Origin: SHLQ01 sp964517125 | Lineage (GTDB): Bacteria; Actinomycetota; Acidimicrobiia; Acidimicrobiales; SHLQ01 | Assembly: GCA_964517125.1 (NCBI GenBank) | Contig: CAZFBD010000011.1 | Span: 1-64,000 of the forward strand | Direction of reading: 5' to 3' | DNA: 64,000 bases | In this document: piece after piece, positions 27,676 to 35,324 of the stretch | Layout of the letters: each line of letters starts with the position of its first letter | Numbering within the stretch: the first letter of the stretch is position 1 | Translations under genes and position numbers: made by a program | The notes under the pieces: model-generated | Database searches by the model: none | Told to the model about the DNA's origin: nothing | The model's input: only the letters and a program-made list of their open reading frames with translations

Positions 27676-28235
27676 CCGAGTCCGACACCCGGTCGGTGAT
27701 CCTGGAGGGTGTCACCAGAATCCTGGCAACCCGCGGCCTGTCGGGCGTGACCATGCGTGCAGTCGCGCAGGAAGCGGACGTGGCGCTCGGGCTCATGAAC
27801 TACCACTTCGACGACAAGGCCTCGCTCATCGCTGCGGCCCTGGAACGTGTTGGGGAACAGGACGCGGACCTGGTCAGACCTGCACCGCCCGGCATCGACC
27901 CCACCACGCACCTCCGTGCCGCGTTGCGACGCGTCGTCGATGCGCCGTTTCTGGAGCCCGGCTACCTCGGCCTCCGCCTGCAGCTGTGGTCGCTGGCACC
28001 TGTCGATGGCCGCTACTCGCAGATCAACCGCGCCGCCCAGCTCCGGTATCGAGACGGCCTGCGCGCACTCATCGCGGCCGCCCGCCCCGACCTCGACAAG
28101 ACCGAGTTGGACAACCGCGCCGCCGACGTCCTGGTCATCCAGAACGGCATGTGGTTGACCTCGATCCTGATACCCGACACTCCGACGATCGAGCGGGGGA
28201 TCGCACAATGCGAACGAGTGATATTCGCCGAGTGA
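27672..28235 (+). CDS. TetR-family regulator (BetI-like)
   Basis: 187 residues. N-terminal helix-turn-helix (LSGVTMRAVAQEADVALGLM, then NYHFDDKASLI) and an all-helical ligand-binding C-terminal half similar to BetI/TetR_C_6 types. GTG 27672 overlaps the upstream stop by 4 nt. Its position inside the operon suggests it represses this pathway and responds to substrate or intermediate. I see no clear operator palindrome upstream of the Rieske gene beyond the GGGTCTGACCCC repeat, which is probably unrelated. Confidence 0.88.
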   Translation: MTESDTRSVILEGVTRILATRGLSGVTMRAVAQEADVALGLMNYHFDDKASLIAAALERVGEQDADLVRPAPPGIDPTTHLRAALRRVVDAPFLEPGYLGLRLQLWSLAPVDGRYSQINRAAQLRYRDGLRALIAAARPDLDKTELDNRAADVLVIQNGMWLTSILIPDTPTIERGIAQCERVIFAE

Positions 28236-28255
28236 AGCTCGGTACGCTCAAGCCC

Positions 28256-29350
28256 ATGGCAGCCACCACCAGCACCGTCACGACCACCGACGACTTCCTC
28301 ATCCTGGAGCTCCAAGGCGCCACGCTCACGCTGCCGTGGAAGTGGGTTCGCGATCACAGTCGCGACCCGTCGGCGTTCGACGCGCACACGTCCCAACGCG
28401 AGGTCGATACCTTCATGATTGCCAGCGATCTGCGCGGCGAAACCGCTGCCATCGTCGGCGAGGACGTCATCGTCGGTTGGAACGATGAGACCCCCGATTC
28501 GATCCTGCCGCTTGCCCTCATGGCTGAGCTTGCCGGCGTGTCCGCGCAGGCGGAGACGACCTTGTGGCACAAAGCCTCTGGCGCGCAACCAACAATCCTC
28601 GACTACGACGACCTCATCGCCGACGGCGACGGACTGGCCAGGTGGGCGGGAGACATCGAGCGGTATGGGTTCGGTCTGCTGCGAAACGTGCCCGGTGGCC
28701 GGAAAGCCACCGCTGCAATCGCGGGCCGCCTCGGCTACATCCGCCGCACGATCTTCGGTGACCAGTGGACTCTCTCTTCGGAGAACCTCGCTGACCACGC
28801 AGACTCGGCGTACGGCCAGGAGACGCTCGAACCCCACACCGACGGCAGCTACAGCCACGACGGCCCCGGACTGCAGCTCTTCGTCTGCCAGGAGCGTTCC
28901 GGCACCGGCGGCGAATCTGTGCTGGTCGATGGATTCGCTGCCGTGGAGCACCTGCGTGCCACCAACCCCGCCGATTTCGAACTGCTGTCCACCGTGTCGG
29001 TTCCCGCGCACTATCTGGAGGACGGCGTCCACCTGAAGGCGAGCCGACCGACGATCAGGCTCGATGAACATGGCCGCCTCGTCCAGCTCACCTTCAACAA
29101 CTACGACCGGGCACCGTTCGTCCTGCCCGCAGACCAGATGCAGCAGTGGTACGACGCCTACGGTCGGCTCCACGACCTGCTGGTCGACCAGACGCGCTGG
29201 TGGTCCATGCGTCTTGAACCGGGCGATGCGCTCATGTTCGACAACTGGCGCTGCCTGCACGGTCGCATGGGGTTCACCGGCCGCCGCGTCTTCGAAGGCT
29301 GCTACCTGAACCACGAAGACCTGGAAAGCCGACTTCGAGTCAGCTGCTGA
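28256..29350 (+). CDS. Trimethyllysine / gamma-butyrobetaine dioxygenase-like protein
   Basis: 364 residues. An N-terminal GBBH-like (DUF971-type) domain is followed by a TauD-fold core: YGFGLLRNVPGG, the iron ligands His194 and Asp196 in LEPHTDGSYSHDGPGLQLF, and His335 in DNWRCLHGRMGFTGRR, with the Arg for 2-oxoglutarate. GTGGESVLVDGFAA is very like trimethyllysine dioxygenases. The Cys ligands of the small zinc site found in human butyrobetaine dioxygenase are absent (WKWVRDHSRDPSAFD). Expected to hydroxylate a trimethylammonium carboxylate. GTG 28232 overlaps the tetR stop by 4 nt and is an equally plausible start. Confidence 0.85.
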   Translation: MAATTSTVTTTDDFLILELQGATLTLPWKWVRDHSRDPSAFDAHTSQREVDTFMIASDLRGETAAIVGEDVIVGWNDETPDSILPLALMAELAGVSAQAETTLWHKASGAQPTILDYDDLIADGDGLARWAGDIERYGFGLLRNVPGGRKATAAIAGRLGYIRRTIFGDQWTLSSENLADHADSAYGQETLEPHTDGSYSHDGPGLQLFVCQERSGTGGESVLVDGFAAVEHLRATNPADFELLSTVSVPAHYLEDGVHLKASRPTIRLDEHGRLVQLTFNNYDRAPFVLPADQMQQWYDAYGRLHDLLVDQTRWWSMRLEPGDALMFDNWRCLHGRMGFTGRRVFEGCYLNHEDLESRLRVSC

Positions 29351-29371
29351 CACTGGCTGAACAGACCCGGC

Positions 29372-29899
29372 CTACTCGGGAGGAAGCTCCCGCGGATCGG
29401 GAGTGATGTCGGTGATGTCCGCCTCGGCGCTGGCTGCGGACGAGTCCACGTCGTACACGTTTCCGCCAAAGCCCGGACGCCGACCCGGCCCGGCGCCACC
29501 GCCTCTGAACATGCCTCCGCCGAACCCTGCGGTCCGAACCTCGACCCGCTTCTTGAAGAAGGAGATCACGGGTGGCCGCAGAATCGCACGAATCGGCGGA
29601 ATCAGCAGTGCCAGTCCGACGAAGTCGGTGAGAAAGCCCGGCGTCAGCATGAGCGCCGAGGCGAAGAAGATCATGGCCCCGTCGGCCAGATCGTTGGTGG
29701 GCAGGCGAGCGCCCCGAAAGCTGTCCTGAATGCGCCGGATCACGCCCGTTCCCTCGCGCTTGACCAACCAGGCTCCAACTGCGCTGACGGCGACGACGAG
29801 GAAGATCGTCTCGAACCAGCCGAGCTGACTGGCCACCTGAGTGATCAGGAAGATCTCAACGACGGGAACAACGATGAATGCGATGAAGAGCCAGGCCAC
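29372..29899 (-). CDS. FxsA family membrane protein
   Basis: 175 residues. Starts with WLFIAFIVVPVVEIFLITQV and contains LVKREGTGVIRRIQDSF and the conserved LTPGFLTDFVGLALLIPPIR, typical of FxsA (in E. coli linked to phage F exclusion; general role unclear). About four helices, then a Gly/Arg-rich tail (GGGMFRGGGAGPGRRPGFGG) and an acidic end. It is convergent with the dioxygenase gene and separated by 18 nt from the kinase fragment. Confidence 0.9.
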   Translation of the reverse strand: MAWLFIAFIVVPVVEIFLITQVASQLGWFETIFLVVAVSAVGAWLVKREGTGVIRRIQDSFRGARLPTNDLADGAMIFFASALMLTPGFLTDFVGLALLIPPIRAILRPPVISFFKKRVEVRTAGFGGGMFRGGGAGPGRRPGFGGNVYDVDSSAASAEADITDITPDPRELPPE

Positions 29900-29917
29900 A
29901 GCTCAAGGCTATGCCGA

Positions 29918-31111
29918 TCAGGCCGCCTGCTGCTCAGCGCCTTCGGTCGTGACCGCTGCATGTGCTCGTGCCAGAGCGTCACTGAGCTCCTCGCTTCGCA
30001 CCGGCTTCGACAGATAGTCGTCCATCCCGGCCGTGAAGCAGGCGTCGCGATCAGCCTGCTGAGCGTTCGCCGTGAGCGCCACGATCCAGGGCTGCCGGAT
30101 GTGTGTCATGGCCCGAATCTGCCTCGTCGCCTGTACGCCATCGAGCTCGGGCATGTGCATGTCCATCAAGACGACATCGAACGCTTCATCCATGAGCCGA
30201 TCCACGGCCTGCGCTCCGTCGGAGACGATCGAGATCTCGTAGCCGAGCTTCGACAACATTGCCGAGCCGACCTTCTGGTTCACGACGTTGTCCTCAGCCA
30301 TCAGAATCCGGAGTGGCGGTGGTGTGGAGGCCGGGTTCGGAACGGTCGTAAGTTCGTCTCGCGACGAGTCCCCCGTCGAGTGCCCACCGGCTGTCGGCCT
30401 TTTGCCACCAGCGAGCTTCGCGAGCACACCATGCAGTCGCCAAGACCGTGTGGGCTTCATGAGCGCAGCGTTGAAGAGCGAGCGATCACTCGAGCTGAGC
30501 ACCATGCCAGAGGACAGCAGAGCGAGTGGGAAGGCCTCGACGCCATCGTCGAAGCGACTGTGCAGTCCCTTGGCCAGGTCGACCCCATCCATTTCTGGCA
30601 TGTGCATGTCGATCACTGCGACGTCGAAGCGGTTTCCCGAGTCGACGATGGACAGCGCTTCCTCGCCGGAGGACGCGGCCACAGCCTCCACTCCCCACTG
30701 CGCGGCCTTCACTTCGAGGATCCGACGGTTGGTGTAGTTGTCGTCGACGACGAGCATCCGCATGCCATCCAGGCCCTGCTGCTCGTCGGCAATCACGGAC
30801 CCCGAGGGCTCATCGAGCGCTTCAAGGATGACGGAGAACGTGAACGTCGACCCGTGGCCCAGACCCTCGCTGTGGACCGAGATCTTCCCGCCCATCAGTT
30901 CGGTGAGGGATCTGGAGATCGCCAGTCCCAGGCCTGTTCCACCGAAGTGACGTGTGGTGGACTCGTCGGCCTGGGTGAACGGCTCGAAGAGGCGTGCTGC
31001 GTCGTCGGGCGCAATTCCGATACCCGTGTCCGCCACCTCGATCTCGATGCGTCGGGACGTTCCCTCGTCGAGCACGTCCGAGCGACAGGTGACGGTGACT
31101 TCTGACTTCAC
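29918..31111 (-). CDS. Hybrid histidine kinase, C-terminal fragment (HATPase-REC-REC), frameshifted
   Basis: About 397 residues. Continues the kinase ATP-binding domain (N-box partner lost; G-boxes ADTGIGIAPDD and GGTGLGLAISRSL present), then receiver 1 (phospho-Asp in VAVIDMHMPEMDG) and receiver 2 (ILMAEDNVVNQKVG, VVLMDMHMPELDG, LSKPV). The fragment has no natural start: it joins the upstream fragment if one copy of a 7-bp tandem duplication at 31096-31109 is removed. The whole gene would then be 1,911 nt (636 aa). As drawn, GTG 31111 is only the nearest start codon. Confidence 0.75.
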   Translation of the reverse strand: MKSEVTVTCRSDVLDEGTSRRIEIEVADTGIGIAPDDAARLFEPFTQADESTTRHFGGTGLGLAISRSLTELMGGKISVHSEGLGHGSTFTFSVILEALDEPSGSVIADEQQGLDGMRMLVVDDNYTNRRILEVKAAQWGVEAVAASSGEEALSIVDSGNRFDVAVIDMHMPEMDGVDLAKGLHSRFDDGVEAFPLALLSSGMVLSSSDRSLFNAALMKPTRSWRLHGVLAKLAGGKRPTAGGHSTGDSSRDELTTVPNPASTPPPLRILMAEDNVVNQKVGSAMLSKLGYEISIVSDGAQAVDRLMDEAFDVVLMDMHMPELDGVQATRQIRAMTHIRQPWIVALTANAQQADRDACFTAGMDDYLSKPVRSEELSDALARAHAAVTTEGAEQQAA

Positions 31112-31835
31112 CCTCGCCCGTGAACTTCACGGCGTTGCTCACGAGGTTCGCCACGATCTGACGAATTCGGGTGGAGTCTCCGACAACGAGGTGGTTCAGC
31201 AATGGGTCGGCGTTGTAGACGAGTTCGAGCCCGCCGGCGACCGAGCGGGCGGAGAACCATTCGAGTGCCGACAACATGCACTCATCGAAATCGAATGGCT
31301 CGTTTTCAATCTGCATGTGCTCAGCGTCGATCTTCGAGAAGTCGAGAATGTCGTTGAGCACGGTGAGGAGCGACTCGCCACTGCTCCGGAGCGTGTTGGC
31401 GAAGTCGTACTGCTCGCCATCGAGGCCACTGTCCAGCAGCACGTCGGCCATGCCGATCACGCCATTCAGCGGCGTACGAATCTCGTGGCTCATGTTCGCC
31501 AGAAACTCGCCCTTCGCCCGTTCGGCCGAACGTGCTTCAGCCAGCGCCAGACGCAGCTCCGATGTCTGTCGGTCGATGACATCATCCTGCTCTTCAAGGA
31601 TTCGCAGAACCTGGTCCTGTTTTGCCCCGGCAAGCCGGGCGAGCAACCCAAGAACGATGGGCGCGGTCATGATGATCCACTGCACCGGATGGCTGCTGAC
31701 AACGTGCCATATGCTCTCGGAAGTCACCGATCCGGCCGTATCGGCCGCACCCAAAGGGATCGCGACCAGGGGGAAGAAGAGCCCGCCCACAATGCCGCGA
31801 ATCGTGTATTGCCGTTCCAGCCGCCCGCTGTTCAT
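30822..31835 (-). CDS. Hybrid histidine kinase, N-terminal fragment (TM-HisKA), frameshifted
   Basis: Start ATG 31835. Two membrane helices at about residues 13-32 and 45-65, a coiled linker, then HisKA with phospho-acceptor His117 in NMSHEIRTPLNGVIG, and the first part of the ATPase domain up to VANLVSNAVKFTGEG. After GEV the frame shifts into unrelated Arg/His-rich sequence ending at 30822. Without the 7-bp duplication the sequence reads GEGEVTVTCRSD, continuous with the C-terminal fragment. Divergent from selA. Confidence 0.75.
   Translation of the reverse strand: MNSGRLERQYTIRGIVGGLFFPLVAIPLGAADTAGSVTSESIWHVVSSHPVQWIIMTAPIVLGLLARLAGAKQDQVLRILEEQDDVIDRQTSELRLALAEARSAERAKGEFLANMSHEIRTPLNGVIGMADVLLDSGLDGEQYDFANTLRSSGESLLTVLNDILDFSKIDAEHMQIENEPFDFDECMLSALEWFSARSVAGGLELVYNADPLLNHLVVGDSTRIRQIVANLVSNAVKFTGEGEVRSHRHLSLGRARRGNVPTHRDRGGGHGYRNCARRRSTPLRAVHPGRRVHHTSLRWNRPGTGDLQIPHRTDGREDLGPQRGSGPRVDVHVLRHP
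31096..31109. repeat. 7-bp tandem duplication (TGACTTC x2) in kinase gene
   Basis: TGACTTCTGACTTC on the plus strand (GAAGTCAGAAGTCA in the gene). One copy too many shifts the kinase frame; deletion of one copy restores a domain-perfect protein of 637 codons including stop. Confidence 0.85.
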
Positions 31836-31924
31836 GCAGAAGTCTTCGGCGGGCAACGGGCCCACATTGAGCGAGGACTGATTCCCGTCGCAGATTTCGC
31901 AGCTGGAGGTGGCAGGCTGGAGGG

Positions 31925-33199
31925 GTGACGACTTCCAGCGAGCAGCACGCCCGTCCGCCATCCGTTGACACCCTCGCCCGGTCACTCGCCGACACCGGCC
32001 TGCCGCACCCCATGCTCGTTGCGGCTGCCCGCGAGGCGATTGCAGCCGCAGACCCAGATTCCGCACGTGCCATCACCGAGCGGATGCAGCGCTCCATGCT
32101 GCAGCGGGTCATCAACGCCACCGGCACGCTCCTGCACACCAACCTCGGGCGCGCCCCCTTCGGGGTGGAACAGGAAGCCGGCTATCGGAACCTGGAACTG
32201 GACCTGGGCACCGGCCAGCGGGGCTCACGGCAGTCACACGCCCCAATGCTGTTGGCACAGGCGTGTGGCGCCGAAGCGGCCATGGTGGTCAACAACTGCG
32301 CCTCGGCCGTCATGCTGATTCTCGCTGCGCTCGTCGAGCGCCGTGGTGTGGCTGTTTCCCGCGGCGAACTGGTGGAGATCGGCGGCGGATTCCGCGTCCC
32401 CGAAGTGATGGAACAGTCCGGGGCAACCCTGGTCGAGGTCGGCACCACGAACCGCACCCGCCGGGCCGACTACGAACGCCGCATCGCCGACCCAGCCACC
32501 GACATCGCCATGGTCATGCAGATCCACCAGTCGAACTACAAGATCACCGGTTTCACCGAAATGCCGACCACGGCCGAATTGTCCACGCTTGGTGTTCCGC
32601 TCGTATCCGACATTGGTTCCGGCCTGCTCGACGCTGCGTGCCCGTGGCTTCCCAGCGGTCCGCCCTCGTGGCTCGCCGACGAACCAGCCGCAAAACAAAC
32701 ACTCGAGGCCGGCGCCCGCCTCGTGGCGTTCTCGGGCGACAAACTTCTTGGCGGTCCGCAGGCCGGCATCATCGCCGGAGATCGCGAGCTGGTGGAACGA
32801 TGTGGCCGGCACCCTCTCGCTCGGGCACTCCGACCCGGAGGCCTGGTTCTGGGCGCACTTCAGGACCTGGCGCTGACGTACCTTCGACGCGACGGAGCGT
32901 CCATCCCGTTCTGGCGCATGGCCTCATTGACCACCGACGAACTGCGCGTCCGTGCCGAAGCCTGGAAGGTCGGCACGGTCATCGACACCAAGGCCGTCCC
33001 CGGCGGCGGAACGCTTCCCACGGTCGAGATCCCGTCGGTCGGCATCGCCATCGACGGCGACCACAGCGCCATTCTCCGCAATGCACCCACGGCGATCATG
33101 GCGCGTGTCGAGAACAACCGAACCATCTGCGACCTCCGCACCATCGACCCCTCTGACGACCCGGCCGTCATCGCTGCCCTTCGGGAGATCGGCGCATGA
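31925..33199 (+). CDS. selA: L-seryl-tRNA(Sec) selenium transferase
   Basis: 424 residues. PLP-dependent enzyme that converts Ser-tRNA(Sec) to Sec-tRNA(Sec). Characteristic blocks: RVINATGTLLHTNLGRAP, NNCASAVMLIL, SRGELVEIGGGFRVPEVM, MQIHQSNYKITGF, and the PLP-lysine region VAFSGDKLLGGPQAGIIAG. The C-terminal domain is complete. GTG 31925 is preceded by GGAGG (gctggagg). The stop overlaps selB by 4 nt. Confidence 0.95.
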   Translation: MTTSSEQHARPPSVDTLARSLADTGLPHPMLVAAAREAIAAADPDSARAITERMQRSMLQRVINATGTLLHTNLGRAPFGVEQEAGYRNLELDLGTGQRGSRQSHAPMLLAQACGAEAAMVVNNCASAVMLILAALVERRGVAVSRGELVEIGGGFRVPEVMEQSGATLVEVGTTNRTRRADYERRIADPATDIAMVMQIHQSNYKITGFTEMPTTAELSTLGVPLVSDIGSGLLDAACPWLPSGPPSWLADEPAAKQTLEAGARLVAFSGDKLLGGPQAGIIAGDRELVERCGRHPLARALRPGGLVLGALQDLALTYLRRDGASIPFWRMASLTTDELRVRAEAWKVGTVIDTKAVPGGGTLPTVEIPSVGIAIDGDHSAILRNAPTAIMARVENNRTICDLRTIDPSDDPAVIAALREIGA

Positions 33200-34920
33200 G
33201 CCATGTGGTCTCCACGGCCGGGCACGTCGATCACGGCAAGTCCACGCTGGTCCGCACGCTGACCGGCGTTGACCCCGACCGGTTCGCCGAGGAAAAGGAA
33301 CGAGGGCTCACCATCGACCTCGGTTTCGCCTCGACCAAGCTTCCCTCGGGGCGGGTCCTCTCGCTCATCGACGTTCCCGGCCACGTTCGGTTTCTCCGCA
33401 ACATGCTCGCCGGAGTGGGAGCCGTCGACGCATGCGTCTTCGTGGTCGATGCCAACGAGGGATGGAAGCCGCAGACCGAGGAACACCTCCGAATCCTCGA
33501 GCTCCTCGGCGTTCGTCATGCCGTGGTTGCGCTCACCAAGGTGGGCCTGGCCGATGAGGACCTGGTGGAGCTGGCGACCCTCGACATCGAGGAGCGGGCC
33601 GAAGGCACGTTCCTGGAATCGGCACCGATTGTTCCCGTCGACTCTCTGGACGGCACCGGGATCGAGGAACTCCGGCTTGCGATCGACGCAATGCTCGACG
33701 AAACCCCCGATGCAGCCGACCGTGGCGCCCCCCGCATGTGGGTCGACCGGGCATTCTCGGCCAAGGGGTCTGGCACCGTCATCACCGGCACGCTCACCGG
33801 CGGCCGTGTGCGGCTCGACGATGAACTCGTCCTTCACCCCCAGGGGACCAATGTTCGAGTTCGGGCATTACAGAGCCTGCACGCCACCCGCACCAAGGTC
33901 AGCCCGGGCAACCGCACCGCGATCAATCTGTCAGGCGTTTCCCACGATCAGGTCGCACGCGGCGACGTACTGATCCGCGAGGGCGACTGGCACCTGACCC
34001 GAGTCTTCGACGGCACCCTCTCGGTGTTGTCCAGCCTGGACCACGAGGTCTCGCGACGAGGCGCCCACCTGCTGTACATCGGCGCTGGGGAGCAACCGGT
34101 CCGCATGCGCATCCTGGGCCCCGACGCAATCGCTCCCGGCTCAACCGGCAAGATCCGGATCCACCTTCCCGTCGACCTTCCCCTCCTCCCCGGGGATCGG
34201 TACGTGCTCCGTGAGTCGGGCCGTTCCGAGACGGTCGGTGGCGGCGAAGTGCTCGACGTCGATCCTCAGCTCCGAGCGAACGTGGCCAACCCCGACCGCT
34301 CCATCGACCGGGTCGTGGCCGAACGCGGGTGGGTCACCGCAACCGAGCTCACGCTCCTCACCGGCGAGACGCGCGAAGCCGATGTCGGTTCATGGGTCGT
34401 GGACCCCGAAGCTCTGCAGGCCACCATTGCGTCGGTCCGCGAGCGGGTGGAGGCGGCGGGCGGGCTCGGGCTCGACATCGCAACACTCGAGGAACGCGAG
34501 CGGGCCACCTTGGATCTCCTGACCGATGTGGTCGTGTCGGGCGGCCGAGCAACACAGGCTGCCGCTGCGGACCCGCTGGCCGAACATCCCTTCGTTGCCG
34601 AGCTTCGTGTCGGTGGCTTCGCTCCGCCGGATCCCGACGGCATCGACCGAGCCGAACTTCGGGAACTCGTGCGCCGAGGCGACGTCATCGAGGAAGACGG
34701 TGTCTACTATGCGCCGAGCACCATCAACGACGCCGCCTTGCTCCTCGCGAACATGCTCCGCGACCAGCCCGACGGCGTGACGGTGTCCGAGGTTCGACAG
34801 GCCATGGGCAATACCCGAAAGCATGCGATGCCGCTTCTGTCGATGCTGGATGCATCCGGAATGACGCGCCGGCGCGAAAATCTACGAATCGCCGGACCAC
34901 GGCTTCCTGACCCTGGCTGA
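33196..34920 (+). CDS. selB: Selenocysteine-specific elongation factor
   Basis: 574 residues. GTPase domain: G1 AGHVDHGKSTL, G2-linked RGLTIDLGFA, G3 DVPGH. The G4 position reads TKVG instead of the T/NKxD form. EF-Tu-like domains follow, then C-terminal winged helices ending in NTRKHAMPLLSMLDASGM, matching the SECIS-binding last winged helix. It delivers Sec-tRNA(Sec) to UGA codons. Coupled to selA (ATGA). No selC (tRNA-Sec), selD or selenoprotein gene is visible in this window, so they must be elsewhere. Confidence 0.93.
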   Translation: MSHVVSTAGHVDHGKSTLVRTLTGVDPDRFAEEKERGLTIDLGFASTKLPSGRVLSLIDVPGHVRFLRNMLAGVGAVDACVFVVDANEGWKPQTEEHLRILELLGVRHAVVALTKVGLADEDLVELATLDIEERAEGTFLESAPIVPVDSLDGTGIEELRLAIDAMLDETPDAADRGAPRMWVDRAFSAKGSGTVITGTLTGGRVRLDDELVLHPQGTNVRVRALQSLHATRTKVSPGNRTAINLSGVSHDQVARGDVLIREGDWHLTRVFDGTLSVLSSLDHEVSRRGAHLLYIGAGEQPVRMRILGPDAIAPGSTGKIRIHLPVDLPLLPGDRYVLRESGRSETVGGGEVLDVDPQLRANVANPDRSIDRVVAERGWVTATELTLLTGETREADVGSWVVDPEALQATIASVRERVEAAGGLGLDIATLEERERATLDLLTDVVVSGGRATQAAAADPLAEHPFVAELRVGGFAPPDPDGIDRAELRELVRRGDVIEEDGVYYAPSTINDAALLLANMLRDQPDGVTVSEVRQAMGNTRKHAMPLLSMLDASGMTRRRENLRIAGPRLPDPG

Positions 34921-34944
34921 GATGCCGTTGTGCTGACCTGATGG

Positions 34945-35199
34945 TCAGGTGACGAGGAGTGACCTGCGCTCGTTCTCGCTGAGTCCACCCCAGACACCGT
35001 GCGGCTCACGGATCTGCAGTGCGTACTCGCGACACTCGCCCAGGACCGGACAACTTTGGCAGATGTCCTTGGCGCGCCGTTCGCGCGCCAGCTTCTCTTT
35101 CTTGCGTTCCGTCGTGGGTGGTGGAAAGAACACTGCCCCCAACGGACCCCTGCAGGCTGCTTTGTCCTGCCACAAATATTCGGTATTGACTGCCGCCAC
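34945..35199 (-). CDS. WhiB-family iron-sulfur transcription regulator
   Basis: 84 residues from GTG 35199, preceded by AGGAGG ten nt upstream. Four Cys for the [4Fe-4S] cluster: DKAACRG, then ICQSCPVLGECREYAL (C-x2-C-x5-C). The turn motif GVWGGLSENERR is diagnostic. Length and layout match WhiB1-like proteins. In-frame residues upstream of 35199 lack family similarity. WhiB proteins are found only in Actinomycetota and their phages. Located two genes from the fused ArsA-like ATPase. Confidence 0.93.
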   Translation of the reverse strand: MAAVNTEYLWQDKAACRGPLGAVFFPPPTTERKKEKLARERRAKDICQSCPVLGECREYALQIREPHGVWGGLSENERRSLLVT

Positions 35200-35324
35200 G
35201 TATCTCTTGCCTCCTGCAACCGAACCTAGGCGCGGTGTGACGGGCAACACAAGAGAAAATGTGGTGGCCGGCGGATGAATGGACCGCAAACGAACGCTTG
35301 CGGCCGAGAACCCGCCGATTGGGT

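Noticed and set aside
35200..35289. N-terminal extension of the WhiB protein
   Set aside because: Residues before GTG 35199 do not resemble the family, and AGGAGG lies just upstream of that start.
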